This document shows, piece after piece, positions 27,260 to 35,633 of a DNA stretch of 64,000 nucleotides; positions within the stretch are counted from its first letter, which is position 1; the number at the start of each line of letters is the position of its first letter. A program made the translations under genes and the position numbers. Origin of the DNA: Nocardia amamiensis NBRC 102102 (GTDB lineage Bacteria > Actinomycetota > Actinomycetes > Mycobacteriales > Mycobacteriaceae); NCBI RefSeq assembly GCF_001612745.1, contig NZ_BDBA01000008.1, forward strand, positions 29,081-93,080, given 5' to 3'. The notes below the pieces were generated by a model. The model was not told the DNA's origin. It was given only the letters and a program-made list of their open reading frames with translations, and did no database searches.

Positions 27260-28308
27260 CGTTCAATCCCCTCGACCCGCAGCACATTCGGGACCCGTAT
27301 CCGCTGCTGACGGGCATGCCACCGGTGACGCAGCCACTTCCCGGTTTCCACGTCGTCGTCTCCGACGCCGACGCCCGCGCCGTGCTGCGTGACTCGGCCA
27401 CCTTCTCCAGTCGCGCCAACAACACCGCCGTCGACACGGCGTGCAAGACGCTCGCGCTGTCCCAGCTCGACCCGCCCGAGCACACCCAGCTGCGGCAGAT
27501 CGTGCAGGCGCAGTTCACCCCCCGGGCACTAGCGGATCTGGAACCAGCGTTGACCACCCACGCCAGGACACACGCCGCACATGTGCGCGATCTGGTGCGC
27601 GACTTCACCGCGCCGCTGCCTGCCCTCGCTCTCGCCGAATTCCTCGAATTGCCAGGTGATCTCGTACAACGCTGGGTGTCGCAGTTCGGCACGCTCGTCG
27701 GGTACGAAGCGGCGCCCGGCTGGCCGGAATTCTGCGCGGTGATCGACGGGGTGAACCTGCGCCGCTTCCCCGATCTGTCTATTCCGCAGCGGCGAATGCT
27801 CGTGCACTTCCTCGTCGTCGCGGGCGTCCGAAACGTGACGCACCTTCTCGGCAATCTGCTGCACCGGCTGCTGGTGACGGACAGCTGGCCGCTCGCGCCG
27901 GAACACATCGATGCGGCCGTCGAGGAGTCGCTGCGTCACGAACCGCCCGCACTGTGGAGTATGCGTACCGCGACCCGGCCGTGCACCGTGGGCGGTGTCG
28001 CTGTCGCGGCGGGGGAGCGGATCTTCATCGTGACCGCCGGCGCCAACCGGGATTCGGCTCGCTGGCCCACGCCTGAGCAATTCCAATTGGACCGCCCCGG
28101 CGCAGCCGGCCACCTCAGCTTCGGCGCAGGTCCGCATGCCTGCCTCGGCGCGGCGCTCACCCGCCTGCAGGCGCGGATCTACCTGCGTGTCCTCGCCGAG
28201 TCTGCGCCGGATCTTCATCTGCCGCACGACTTTACCTACCAGCCGACAGGCGACCTGATGAGCCGGGGCCCCGCCACGCTACCGATACGGAGGACGCCGT
28301 GTCCCTGA
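27256..28308 (+). CDS. short cytochrome P450 with atypical I-helix
   Basis: A 350-aa P450, about 50 residues shorter than usual bacterial forms. The haem-binding loop FGAGPHACLG (Cys296) and the K-helix ExxR (E224-R227) are intact. The I-helix reads AGVRNVTHLLGN (189-200) where most P450s have AGxE/DTTxNLLGN. The acidic residue and the following threonine are replaced by Arg192 and Asn193, so the usual proton-delivery pair is missing. It could still oxidise using a substrate-assisted route, or catalyse a non-oxygenating step such as ring desaturation to a thiazole (inference). The ATG at 27256 overlaps the reductase stop. Confidence 0.85.
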   Translation: MTFNPLDPQHIRDPYPLLTGMPPVTQPLPGFHVVVSDADARAVLRDSATFSSRANNTAVDTACKTLALSQLDPPEHTQLRQIVQAQFTPRALADLEPALTTHARTHAAHVRDLVRDFTAPLPALALAEFLELPGDLVQRWVSQFGTLVGYEAAPGWPEFCAVIDGVNLRRFPDLSIPQRRMLVHFLVVAGVRNVTHLLGNLLHRLLVTDSWPLAPEHIDAAVEESLRHEPPALWSMRTATRPCTVGGVAVAAGERIFIVTAGANRDSARWPTPEQFQLDRPGAAGHLSFGAGPHACLGAALTRLQARIYLRVLAESAPDLHLPHDFTYQPTGDLMSRGPATLPIRRTPCP

Positions 28309-29270
28309 TGTCCCAATCCGATCTGGTCACCCCGATGGCGATCCGTGTGGTCGCGACACTGCGCATCGCCGACCTGATCGCTGACGGAATACACGCCGTC
28401 GACGATCTGGCCCACCGGACCAGCGCCGACACCGATGCCCTGCACCGGCTGCTGCGGTACCTGGCCTGCCGCGGCCTGTTCACCGAAACCGCCCCCGGCC
28501 GGTTCGACTTGACCGACACGGCGGCGCCGCTGCGATCGGACCACCCGCTGGCCATGCGCGACTGGTTCGACCTCGACGGTGCCGGCGGCCGCATGGACCG
28601 CGCATTCTCCGCGCTGCTGGAGGTTGTGCGCACCGGCACACCCGGCTACCCGATCGTGCACGGCCGCTCCCTGTGGGAGGACACCGACGACTCCTACAAC
28701 GCATTGATGGGCAAACACACTCGCTTCGCCGTGCCCACGGTGATCAACGGCTACCCATGGCATCGCGTGCGCAGCGTGGTGGACGTCGGCGGCGGCGCCG
28801 GAGCACTGCTCTGCGGGCTCGCCAAAGCCCAACCGGCGCTGAACGGCACGCTCATCGACCTGCCCGATGCCGCCGAGGCCGCGCGCCGTGCCTTCGACGA
28901 GGCAGGCATCTCGCACCGCTGCACCGCGATCGCCGGCGACTTCTTCGAGCCACTGCCCGCCGGCGCGGACGTCTACCTGCTCACCTGGGTGCTGCACGAC
29001 TGGCCCGACACCGACGCCCAGCGCATCCTGCGGCGCTGCGCCGACGCCGCCGGTCCACACGGCCGCGTCGTGATAGTGGAGAATCTGCACACCGGTGAGC
29101 GGCCGGAGATCGCCACCGCGATGGACCTGCGGCTGCTGGTCCTGTTCGGCGGCCGTGAACGCACCCTCGGCCAGCTCGACGCCCTCGCCGGTGCGGCAGG
29201 ACTGCGGCGCTCGGATTGCCGGACGCTACCGGGGGCGACTCCGGTTTCACTGGTGGAGTACACCCGATGA
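28299..29270 (+). CDS. O-methyltransferase, family 2 (dimerisation domain plus SAM fold)
   Basis: A 323-aa SAM-dependent methyltransferase. The N-terminal winged-helix dimerisation domain (about 1-100, e.g. LHRLLRYLACRGLFTE) precedes a Rossmann SAM domain with motif I VVDVGGGAGALL and the conserved WVLHDWPD, followed by a catalytic-base region. These enzymes usually methylate phenolic or carboxylic oxygens. The salicyl hydroxyl, or a hydroxyl introduced by the P450 or FAD enzyme, are candidate sites. Methylating the salicylate phenol would remove a metal ligand, so another site seems more likely. The GTG at 28299 has GGAGG (28289-28293) and overlaps the P450 end by 10 bp. Confidence 0.88.
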   Translation: MSLMSQSDLVTPMAIRVVATLRIADLIADGIHAVDDLAHRTSADTDALHRLLRYLACRGLFTETAPGRFDLTDTAAPLRSDHPLAMRDWFDLDGAGGRMDRAFSALLEVVRTGTPGYPIVHGRSLWEDTDDSYNALMGKHTRFAVPTVINGYPWHRVRSVVDVGGGAGALLCGLAKAQPALNGTLIDLPDAAEAARRAFDEAGISHRCTAIAGDFFEPLPAGADVYLLTWVLHDWPDTDAQRILRRCADAAGPHGRVVIVENLHTGERPEIATAMDLRLLVLFGGRERTLGQLDALAGAAGLRRSDCRTLPGATPVSLVEYTR

Positions 29271-30034
29271 ACGCGGTGCCGCACCGTAACCCGGCAAACG
29301 CTGGTGGCGAAGCCGCCGGTGAGCACGACCCCTACACCGAGATCGCGGAGTTCTACGACCTGCTGGCCACGCCGCTGTGGGCACGCAAAGGGCCCGTTCT
29401 CACAGCGGCGTTGCGACAAGCCAGACCCGATCTCGGCCCGATCCTCGACATAGGCGCAGGAACCGGACTATCGACCGAAGCCATCGCGAACGCGGTACCC
29501 AACGCAGCCATCCTTGCGATCGAACCCTCACCACAGATGCGCATCGCCCTCGCCACGCGAACTGCAATGCGCAATTTGAACGACCGCGTCACTATCGTCC
29601 CCGAACCCGTTGACGCCGTTGTTTTTCCGCATCGTCTAGGCGGCGCCGTCGCCTACGGCATGCTCGGTCACCTCACCGAAAGCGACCGCGTCCGCCTGCT
29701 GAACGTACTCGGACAACGTCTGGCACCAGGTGCACCCGCAGTGATCGAGCTCATGGACGAAACCGCACCGCCGACAGCAGACCCCCTGCGCATCGGCTGC
29801 GTCCGCGTCGGCGACCACGAGTACGAAACATGGAGCCGCGGAACACGCGAAACTCCGGTCCGTTGGATATTGACCTACCGGGTGCTGCGCGCCGGAACAC
29901 TGCAACGCGAGATTCATACGCCGATGCCTTGGGCCGCCTACAGCATGCGCGACCTCCGCGACGAGGCAGCGCGGGCGAACCTCAGCTGCACCCGCATCGC
30001 ACCGGACGTGGCTGTGCTGACGCCCGGCGCGTGA
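29267..30034 (+). CDS. class I SAM-dependent methyltransferase
   Basis: A 255-aa methyltransferase of the small Methyltransf_25/11 type. Motif I is ILDIGAGTGLSTEAIA, followed by an acidic residue in ILAIEPSPQM, and EFYDLLATPLW in the N-terminal cap. It is the last gene of the rightward operon (ATGA overlap with the O-methyltransferase stop). With the embedded NRPS 2 domain it brings the number of apparently functional methyl-transfer activities in the cluster to three. The substrate cannot be deduced; methyl ester formation or self-protection are alternatives to scaffold methylation. Confidence 0.82.
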   Translation: MNAVPHRNPANAGGEAAGEHDPYTEIAEFYDLLATPLWARKGPVLTAALRQARPDLGPILDIGAGTGLSTEAIANAVPNAAILAIEPSPQMRIALATRTAMRNLNDRVTIVPEPVDAVVFPHRLGGAVAYGMLGHLTESDRVRLLNVLGQRLAPGAPAVIELMDETAPPTADPLRIGCVRVGDHEYETWSRGTRETPVRWILTYRVLRAGTLQREIHTPMPWAAYSMRDLRDEAARANLSCTRIAPDVAVLTPGA

Positions 30035-30143
30035 CATCACCACCGGGCCCGGAGTGTCGTACGCGCATCGGTTACGGCCGACTGTGCGTGATGGCTTCGC
30101 GAGCCGATCTACAGGTCGACTTCACAACGAGCTAGGCAGTTGA

Positions 30144-30157
30144 AACGGAGTTCCGTT
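30144..30157. promoter_or_regulatory. short inverted repeat upstream of the antiporter gene
   Basis: AACGGA-GT-TCCGTT forms 6-bp arms in the 165-bp gap after the biosynthetic operon, 43 bp before the antiporter start. It could be an operator. No T-run follows, so it is not a convincing terminator. Confidence 0.25.
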
Positions 30158-30199
30158 GCCCATTGAATCCGCGCTGTCGGGAAAGTAGGAGGCGGGTCC

Positions 30200-31408
30200 G
30201 TGCCCAGCCATGTCATCACAATGCTGCTCGTGGATCTCGCCCTGGTCTTGGTCGCCGCACGCGTCCTGGGTTGGCTGGCCGAACGAGTGGGGCAGCCGCC
30301 CGTGATCGGTGAGATCGCCGCCGGAATCCTCGCCGGACCTACCGTTCTGGGAACCCAGCTATCGACCCTCGTCTTCCCGATGGAGACCAGGCCCGCGCTC
30401 GCCGCGCTCGCCAATATCGGGATCGCGCTGTTCATGTTCGTCGCGGGTATGGAAACCGACCTCGGGCGACTCGCCCGAAATCGGAGCGCGGTGCCCGTGG
30501 TGTCGCTGTCGGCCTACATCGTGCCCTTCGTCTTGGGATCCGTTGTCGCCCTGACGGTTCTGGCCCGGCATCAGACCGGCAGCCGAATCGGCTTCGTGCT
30601 GTTTGTCGGCTGTTCGCTGGCGGTGACGGCATTTCCGGTGCTGGCGCGAATCCTGCACGACCGGAACATGTTCGGCACGCCGGTCGGCCAGCTCGCGCTC
30701 GGCTGCGCGGCGGTCGGTGACGTCCTGGCATGGGCGGTGCTGGCGGGAGTCGTCGCCTCCACCCGGACCGGCGCCGGACAGACCTGGCGGCTGCTACTGC
30801 TGGTTCCGCTGGCTGCCGGGACATGGTGGATCGTGCGACCGATCCTCGGTCGCGTGGTCGACGGCACCGGTGGCCGATCCGTAACCCTCGTCGCGATGTG
30901 CGGCGCCCTGCTGTGGGCCGCCGCCAGCGAATGGTCCGGTCTGCATCTGATCTTCGGCGCTTTCCTGTTCGGCGTCGTCTTCCCGCGCAAGGGCAGGGAG
31001 AACGTTGTCGCCGCCGTACAGCCCCTCGGTGCCCTGTTCATGCCTTGCTTCTTCGTGATCGCCGGTCTCCGTGTCGATCTGTCCAGCACCGACCGCGCCG
31101 GCATCGTCGAACTGGTGGTCGTGATCGCGGTCGCGGTAGCGGGGAAGCTCGGCGGCACCTACCTGGCCGCCCGCCTGGTCGGCATCGAAAAACATGCGGC
31201 GCAGGTCTTGGCGGCGTTGCTGAACACGCGAGGCCTGACCGAACTGATCCTGCTGGACGTCGGATTGTCCACCGGAATCATCGGCACCGACCTGTATTCG
31301 CTGCTGGTCGTCATGGCACTCGCCACTACCGCTCTGACGGCTCCGCTACTGAACCTGCTCCGAGCCGATTCGAGAACAGCCGAGACAGCCGAGTTGAAAC
31401 CCGCGTAG
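30200..31408 (+). CDS. cation:proton antiporter (CPA2/KefB-type membrane domain)
   Basis: A 402-aa polytopic membrane protein with about 12 hydrophobic segments and the CPA2 pattern: GQPPVIGEIAAGILAGPTVLG near the start, LFMFVAGMETDL, a central AVGDVLAWAVLAG unwound-helix region carrying the conserved Asp, and a late LNTRGLTELI. It exchanges Na+ or K+ for protons; there is no C-terminal TrkA-N regulatory domain. The GTG at 30200 has AGGAGG (30187-30192). It stands alone after the metallophore operon, and a functional link is not evident. Confidence 0.85.
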   Translation: MPSHVITMLLVDLALVLVAARVLGWLAERVGQPPVIGEIAAGILAGPTVLGTQLSTLVFPMETRPALAALANIGIALFMFVAGMETDLGRLARNRSAVPVVSLSAYIVPFVLGSVVALTVLARHQTGSRIGFVLFVGCSLAVTAFPVLARILHDRNMFGTPVGQLALGCAAVGDVLAWAVLAGVVASTRTGAGQTWRLLLLVPLAAGTWWIVRPILGRVVDGTGGRSVTLVAMCGALLWAAASEWSGLHLIFGAFLFGVVFPRKGRENVVAAVQPLGALFMPCFFVIAGLRVDLSSTDRAGIVELVVVIAVAVAGKLGGTYLAARLVGIEKHAAQVLAALLNTRGLTELILLDVGLSTGIIGTDLYSLLVVMALATTALTAPLLNLLRADSRTAETAELKPA

Positions 31409-31594
31409 GCGTGCCGGGCAGGCGAGGACAACACGAGCGTTCGGGACCGGGTACCGATCCGCAGGCTGGAACCTGAGCGTGAACTGATGTGCCATGTGTC
31501 ACATCAATTCCGGGAACTGATTCGGCAGCTTCCCCGACCTGTTGTCGGCTGCGAATCCACGCTGCCCACAACAACATCGGGAGTGCAGACAACA

Positions 31595-32263
31595 ATGATG
31601 TTCCGTAAAGGCGCTGCGGTGGCCGCCATGGCCATCTCGGCTTTGTGTATCTCGGCGGGAACGGCGGCCGCGGATCCCATACAGGAGACTCCGGATGTCC
31701 ATTTCCAGGCCAATGTGGTCGACCGTTCGGTTGTCCTCACCATGGACGCCGGGGCGCTGGCTGTCACCGATGGCCATCTGCAGTTCATCGACCGGAGCGG
31801 AGCGTCGGTCGCGACCCTTCCGCTGACCTATGCCCGCGGCGGCAGTGCGATGCCGATCGCAGCGCAGCTCGATGGTGACACCGTAACGCTGACCCCGAGC
31901 ACCGATCCCGCCGACGCGCGCCCCGTCAGCCCAGCAACCGCCCAAGAGATCGACGCACTGTCACATCCGAATTACAACGCGGCACTCGGCAACTTCAGCA
32001 TGTCGATGATGGCGGCCGCGACCGTCGGCAGCTTGCTGGGCAGTGCGATCGGTGGCGGCATCGGCTGCGTCGCCGGGGGCATCGTCGGCGGAGCGACCGG
32101 GGGAGTGGTGTCAATCGGCCTGCTCGCGGTTCCGGCCGCGATCGGGGGCTGCCTTATCACCGGCGCCGCGTTGGCCGGTATGGGCGCAGTCGCCGGCACC
32201 GTCATCGTCGGTATCCCCGCGCTGATCGCAGCCGGTATCCAGTTCTGGAACGACACCCACTGA
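31595..32263 (+). CDS. secreted glycine-zipper protein of unknown function
   Basis: A 222-aa protein with a Sec signal peptide (MMFRKGAAVAAMAISAL... cleaved near GTAAADP). A beta-rich domain of about 100 residues follows. The C-terminal half is long and glycine/alanine-rich, with the repeated small-residue pattern of glycine zippers (SAIGGGIGCVAGGIVGGATG), and could insert in a membrane or oligomerise. Proteins of this layout are common in Nocardia and Rhodococcus; none has a function I can name. An alternative ATG lies one codon downstream. A GGGAG at 31579-31583 is the only nearby ribosome-binding candidate. Confidence 0.68.
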   Translation: MMFRKGAAVAAMAISALCISAGTAAADPIQETPDVHFQANVVDRSVVLTMDAGALAVTDGHLQFIDRSGASVATLPLTYARGGSAMPIAAQLDGDTVTLTPSTDPADARPVSPATAQEIDALSHPNYNAALGNFSMSMMAAATVGSLLGSAIGGGIGCVAGGIVGGATGGVVSIGLLAVPAAIGGCLITGAALAGMGAVAGTVIVGIPALIAAGIQFWNDTH

Positions 32264-32590
32264 GCACATAGCTTCGGAAGTCGTGGTCGGGATGCCGGGC
32301 CCTCCACGACGCCCGCGAATACGGCGCAATGCTCGCAACCGCGCCGGTCAGAGGGTTGCGGTAATGAGTCGGCGCCGGTATCAACTCGGCGCGGCGCGTG
32401 CGGCCCGGGATTTCGAATTGCCTCGCCGTGTGAAACCAGGGCGATGGGTCAGGCGCGTTACCTCTTCTTATGTCGCATTCGGCGCGACCGGGCTCACCGG
32501 ATATGCAAGGTTGCGGATCGGTTGTGGCATATTGTCGTAGCCGAGCATCTGTTGCGTTCGTTTTCTCACCGTGAAGGAGAGGTCTCGACG
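32264..32590. other. 327-bp intergenic region
   Basis: No convincing gene on either strand. It presumably carries the promoter for the YcnI-like gene. An AGGAGAGG ribosome site lies at 32574-32581. I saw no Fur/Zur-like box or palindrome here. Confidence 0.4.
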
Positions 32591-33253
32591 ATGAACAGTA
32601 CTTGGTTCGTCCGCACCGCATCAGCGAGTGTTGCCGCGGCCTTTGTGGCGACCGCGGCGGTCGCTCCGGCCTTCGCCCACATCACGGTTTCCGGGCCGGA
32701 GGCGTCGCGTGGCGGTTCGGGTGTCCTTGTCTTCCGGGTACCGAATGAATCGGCGACCGGGAGCCCTACGGTTGAATTCGCGGTGCAGATTCCTGGTGTC
32801 ACCGCGGTGGACACCGAGGCGGTGCCGGGATGGAAAGCGGTGGTCCGGAAAGACTCGGAACGCAATGCCACGGACATCACGTGGACGGCTGATGCGGGCG
32901 GCGGCATCGGGCCGAGCCAGTTCGGGCAGTTCTCCGTGCTCGCGAATGGCTTGCCCGACACCGAGACGATGACGGTTCCGGCGGTCCAGACCTACGCTGA
33001 CGGACAAGTCGTGCGCTGGGACCAGAAGGCCGACGGTGATGGTCCCGAGCCAGAACGCCCTGCTCCTTCGCTGACATTGGCTGCCAAGCAATCCGGCGGC
33101 ATCGAGAACCATGGCGACATCCAGCCGGCGGCGTCCGGTCCGGGCTCGTCGAGCGATACGACCGCTCGCTGGCTCGGCGGCATCGGCATTGCGCTGGGCG
33201 GTCTGGGCTTGCTCGCAGCACTCGGTATCGGGGTGGCTCGTCGCAGGTCCTGA
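32591..33253 (+). CDS. YcnI-family (DUF1775) copper-binding secreted protein
   Basis: A 220-aa protein with a Sec signal peptide cleaved after AFA, so the mature N-terminus is His (HITVSGPEA...). In YcnI this N-terminal His and a nearby Trp bind Cu(II). A beta-sandwich domain follows (about 30-155), then a linker and a C-terminal transmembrane anchor (LGGIGIALGGLGLLAALGIGVA) ending in RRRS. It should sit on the outer face of the membrane as a copper chaperone. The gene is followed by a small membrane protein and a SigC-like sigma factor, a context that supports copper homeostasis. Confidence 0.87.
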   Translation: MNSTWFVRTASASVAAAFVATAAVAPAFAHITVSGPEASRGGSGVLVFRVPNESATGSPTVEFAVQIPGVTAVDTEAVPGWKAVVRKDSERNATDITWTADAGGGIGPSQFGQFSVLANGLPDTETMTVPAVQTYADGQVVRWDQKADGDGPEPERPAPSLTLAAKQSGGIENHGDIQPAASGPGSSSDTTARWLGGIGIALGGLGLLAALGIGVARRRS

Positions 33254-33370
33254 TCACGCAGGCTACGCAGCACGATCGGCCGGGATGCCCGGCGTGCCGT
33301 GATGACACCAGGGTGGCCGAAAACCCCTGCGGGACATTGTCGGCATGTGGATGTCATGATGGACGGTGCT

Positions 33371-33946
33371 ATGAACACCGTGCCCGTGCCCCAGAATGCG
33401 CGGGCGGGCCGTGCCATTGTGTTCGCGGGTATCGCGGTGTTTTTGTCGGCGCTGGGGCATGCGGCGTCGGCGGGCCACGGTGTGTCGATGTCGTCATTGA
33501 TCGTGGCGTTTGCCGCAACGAGTTCGATAGCGTGGGCTCTGGCCGATCGTCAGCGTGGTTTCTTCGCCATCGGTGGTGGGCTGGCGGTGATGCAGGCGGT
33601 CCTGCACGTGTGGTTCGGCATGGCGGCGATGTCGACCGCGCACGGTGCTGCGACTGAACCGGTTCTCCTGCAAGGTGATCCGGGGCTGATGTTCGCCGCG
33701 CACGCTGCGGCCGCGCTGGTGTGCGGCGTGTGGTTGTGGCGCGGGGAAGTGGTTTGTTTCGGGCTGCTGGCCGCAGTGTACACACGGATCTTGGCGCCTC
33801 TGTTCCTGGTTCTGGTCCATCCGTCGGTCGACGACAACCCGCGAATCCTGGCGGAAGTCGACCATCGGATAGAGATGCTCCGTGAAGGCGTGCTGCGTCA
33901 TGTGATGGCGCGGCGGGGTCCTCCGGCCGCTTCGGGTTACTTCTGA
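33371..33946 (+). CDS. small integral membrane protein next to YcnI
   Basis: A 191-aa protein with about five hydrophobic helices and no recognised family. Histidines and methionines are scattered in or near the helices (LGHAASAGHGVSMSS, VLHVWFGMAAMSTAHG). That pattern is common in membrane proteins found beside copper chaperones, so metal binding is possible. In-frame starts exist at 33299, 33356 and 33371; I chose the last because it leaves a short cytoplasmic N-terminus and follows GGACGG. It lies 117 bp after the YcnI-like gene on the same strand. Confidence 0.6.
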   Translation: MNTVPVPQNARAGRAIVFAGIAVFLSALGHAASAGHGVSMSSLIVAFAATSSIAWALADRQRGFFAIGGGLAVMQAVLHVWFGMAAMSTAHGAATEPVLLQGDPGLMFAAHAAAALVCGVWLWRGEVVCFGLLAAVYTRILAPLFLVLVHPSVDDNPRILAEVDHRIEMLREGVLRHVMARRGPPAASGYF

Positions 33947-34051
33947 GAGTTCGCCCACCGGAGGCAGCTATGCCTTGTGCTGCTGCGGTGTCGACGCCTG
34001 CCTCGCCGATCATGTCGGCGCAATGCAGTGACCCTTGATTCCGGGGCGAAC

Positions 34052-34234
34052 GTGACCGCTCTTCTCACCGATGCTCGTGAGCAAGCCGTCATGGTATGCC
34101 ACAAAGCCGATGAGATCGGCGGGCCTTCCCGTCCAGCGGCAGTCGGTTATCTGCGCCGGTGCGTGTACTGCGCGCGCCCCGACTGCCAGTCTCTCCGCAC
34201 CCGAGTTGTGGTGTCGCGAACAGAAATTGTGTGA
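34052..34234 (+). CDS. possible 60-codon Cys-rich ORF in a 404-bp gap
   Basis: The region 33947-34350 holds no clear gene. The best candidate is a GTG-started ORF whose product has a CVYCARPDC cluster and an upstream VMVCHKADE, resembling a small zinc-binding peptide. Codon bias is weaker than in neighbouring genes and the ribosome site is poor, so it may be chance. Confidence 0.2.
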   Translation: MTALLTDAREQAVMVCHKADEIGGPSRPAAVGYLRRCVYCARPDCQSLRTRVVVSRTEIV

Positions 34235-34350
34235 ATGTTGTCTTCTTCTCTGCTGTGGGCTTCCTGCCGCGGCGACGGGCCTTCTCCTCGGTCGCTTCGA
34301 AATGCTGAGCGCTTTTGCGTGTGCCAGATTCGTCGATGTGGAGGCCGCGC

Positions 34351-34998
34351 ATGTCCGACGAACATTTGACGGCGCTGGCGTTGTCGGCTGGTGCCGGAAA
34401 CCGAGAAGCGTTGGAGCAGTTCATTCAGTCGACGCAGCGCGATGTATGGCGATTCGTCGCGCACCTGACCGACGTTCAGTCCGCTGACGACCTGACCCAG
34501 GAGACGTTTTTGCGAGCAATGCGGAGCCTGCCGCGGTTCGCCGGAAGCTCGACAGCACGTACCTGGTTGCTGTCGATCGCTCGTCGTGTGGTTGTGGACC
34601 GGTTCCGCAGCGTCGCCGCACGTCCGAGGACCACTCGAGTGCCGGAATGGTCACAAATTCTCGACCAGCGCCCGGATCGGCGCGCACCGGATTTCTCCGA
34701 GGAGGTCGCGCTGAACGACCTACTGTGTAGCCTGCCCCAGGAACGGCGTGAGGCGTTCGTCTTGACCCAGGTACTGGGCATGTCCTATGCCGAGGCTGCG
34801 CAGACAGTGGGTTGTCCGGTCGGCACGATCCGTTCGCGGGTGGCCCGTGCTCGCGAAACTCTTGTCTCGGTGGTGCGCGGAATCGACGTGCCCGTCGGAG
34901 ACGGCGATCATGCTGGGGAACCGATGGGCATCGCGGTCCGACAGTTGCCCGGCGCACCGGTCGGCGCGCGGATGGCGGCCGGTAAGGAGGTGGGGTGA
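34351..34998 (+). CDS. ECF sigma factor, SigC-like
   Basis: A 215-aa sigma factor. Region 2 (about 1-75) contains SADDLTQETFLRAM and ARTWLLSIARRVVVD; region 4 (about 115-170) contains EAFVLTQVLGMSYAEAAQTVGCPVGTIRSRVARAR. The N-terminal stretch ALALSAGAGNREALEQFI...DVWRFVAHLTDV closely matches M. tuberculosis SigC as I recall it, a sigma factor linked to copper acquisition. The ATG at 34351 has GGAGG at the right distance; an in-frame GTG at 34315 is a poorer choice. A 40-residue C-terminal tail extends past the family core. The TGATG junction with the ABC ATPase indicates co-translation, so this sigma factor probably governs the importer that follows. Confidence 0.86.
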   Translation: MSDEHLTALALSAGAGNREALEQFIQSTQRDVWRFVAHLTDVQSADDLTQETFLRAMRSLPRFAGSSTARTWLLSIARRVVVDRFRSVAARPRTTRVPEWSQILDQRPDRRAPDFSEEVALNDLLCSLPQERREAFVLTQVLGMSYAEAAQTVGCPVGTIRSRVARARETLVSVVRGIDVPVGDGDHAGEPMGIAVRQLPGAPVGARMAAGKEVG

Positions 34999-35633
34999 TG
35001 GCGGGACTGGACCTGCGATTGACGAGGGTGTCGTGCCGACACGGGCGCGTCGACGTGGTCAGCGACGTCGACCTCGACGTGCGCGCAGGCCAACGGGTCG
35101 CTGTGACCGGCACGAACGGTTCGGGCAAGACGACGCTGCTGCGGGCGGTGATCGGCCTGCACGAGGCCGTGCGGGGCGAGATCTCCATCGGGGGCCGCAG
35201 TGGCCGCACATCGGCGGACTATTCGTGGCGGCGGCGAGTGTGCGGGTGGGTTCCGCAGCGGCCCGCGGCGGGCCGTTTCCCTCTGCTCGCCGGTGAGCTG
35301 CTGGCCAGTAGCGGAGACGCCCAGCACGCGCAGGCAATGGCCGCACGGCTGGGCGTCGGGGAGTTACTCGGTCGACCTCTCGACACGCTCTCGGGCGGGC
35401 AATTGCAGCGTATGCATCTGGCCCGTGCGGTCGGGTGCGTTGCGGCCGGTGCGGGCGTCGTTCTGGCCGACGAGCCCACGGCCGCGCTCGATTTCGCAGG
35501 CCAGGAGGAAGCTGCCGAGGTGCTGGCGGAGTTGCCGGTCACCCTCATCGTGGTTACGCATGACCGGGCGCTGGCGCGACGTTGCGACCGCGTGCTGGAG
35601 ATGGCAGCCGGCCGCTTGCGGGAGCTGTCGTGA
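34998..35633 (+). CDS. zinc/manganese-type ABC importer, ATPase (AztA/ZnuC-like)
   Basis: A 211-aa ATP-binding subunit. Walker A GTNGSGKTT, Q-loop in CGWVPQRPA, signature LSGGQLQRMHLARA, Walker B GVVLADEPTAALD and switch His in VTHDRA are all present. The start ATG shares its A with the sigma factor stop and has AAGGAGG (34984-34990). It forms a three-gene operon with a membrane component and a His-rich lipoprotein, matching the cluster A-I metal importers. Confidence 0.87.
   Translation: MAGLDLRLTRVSCRHGRVDVVSDVDLDVRAGQRVAVTGTNGSGKTTLLRAVIGLHEAVRGEISIGGRSGRTSADYSWRRRVCGWVPQRPAAGRFPLLAGELLASSGDAQHAQAMAARLGVGELLGRPLDTLSGGQLQRMHLARAVGCVAAGAGVVLADEPTAALDFAGQEEAAEVLAELPVTLIVVTHDRALARRCDRVLEMAAGRLRELS

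Noticed and set aside
32283..32540. 85-codon Arg-rich open frame before the YcnI-like gene
   Set aside because: There is no ribosome site, the composition is typical of a chance high-GC frame, and there is no family resemblance.
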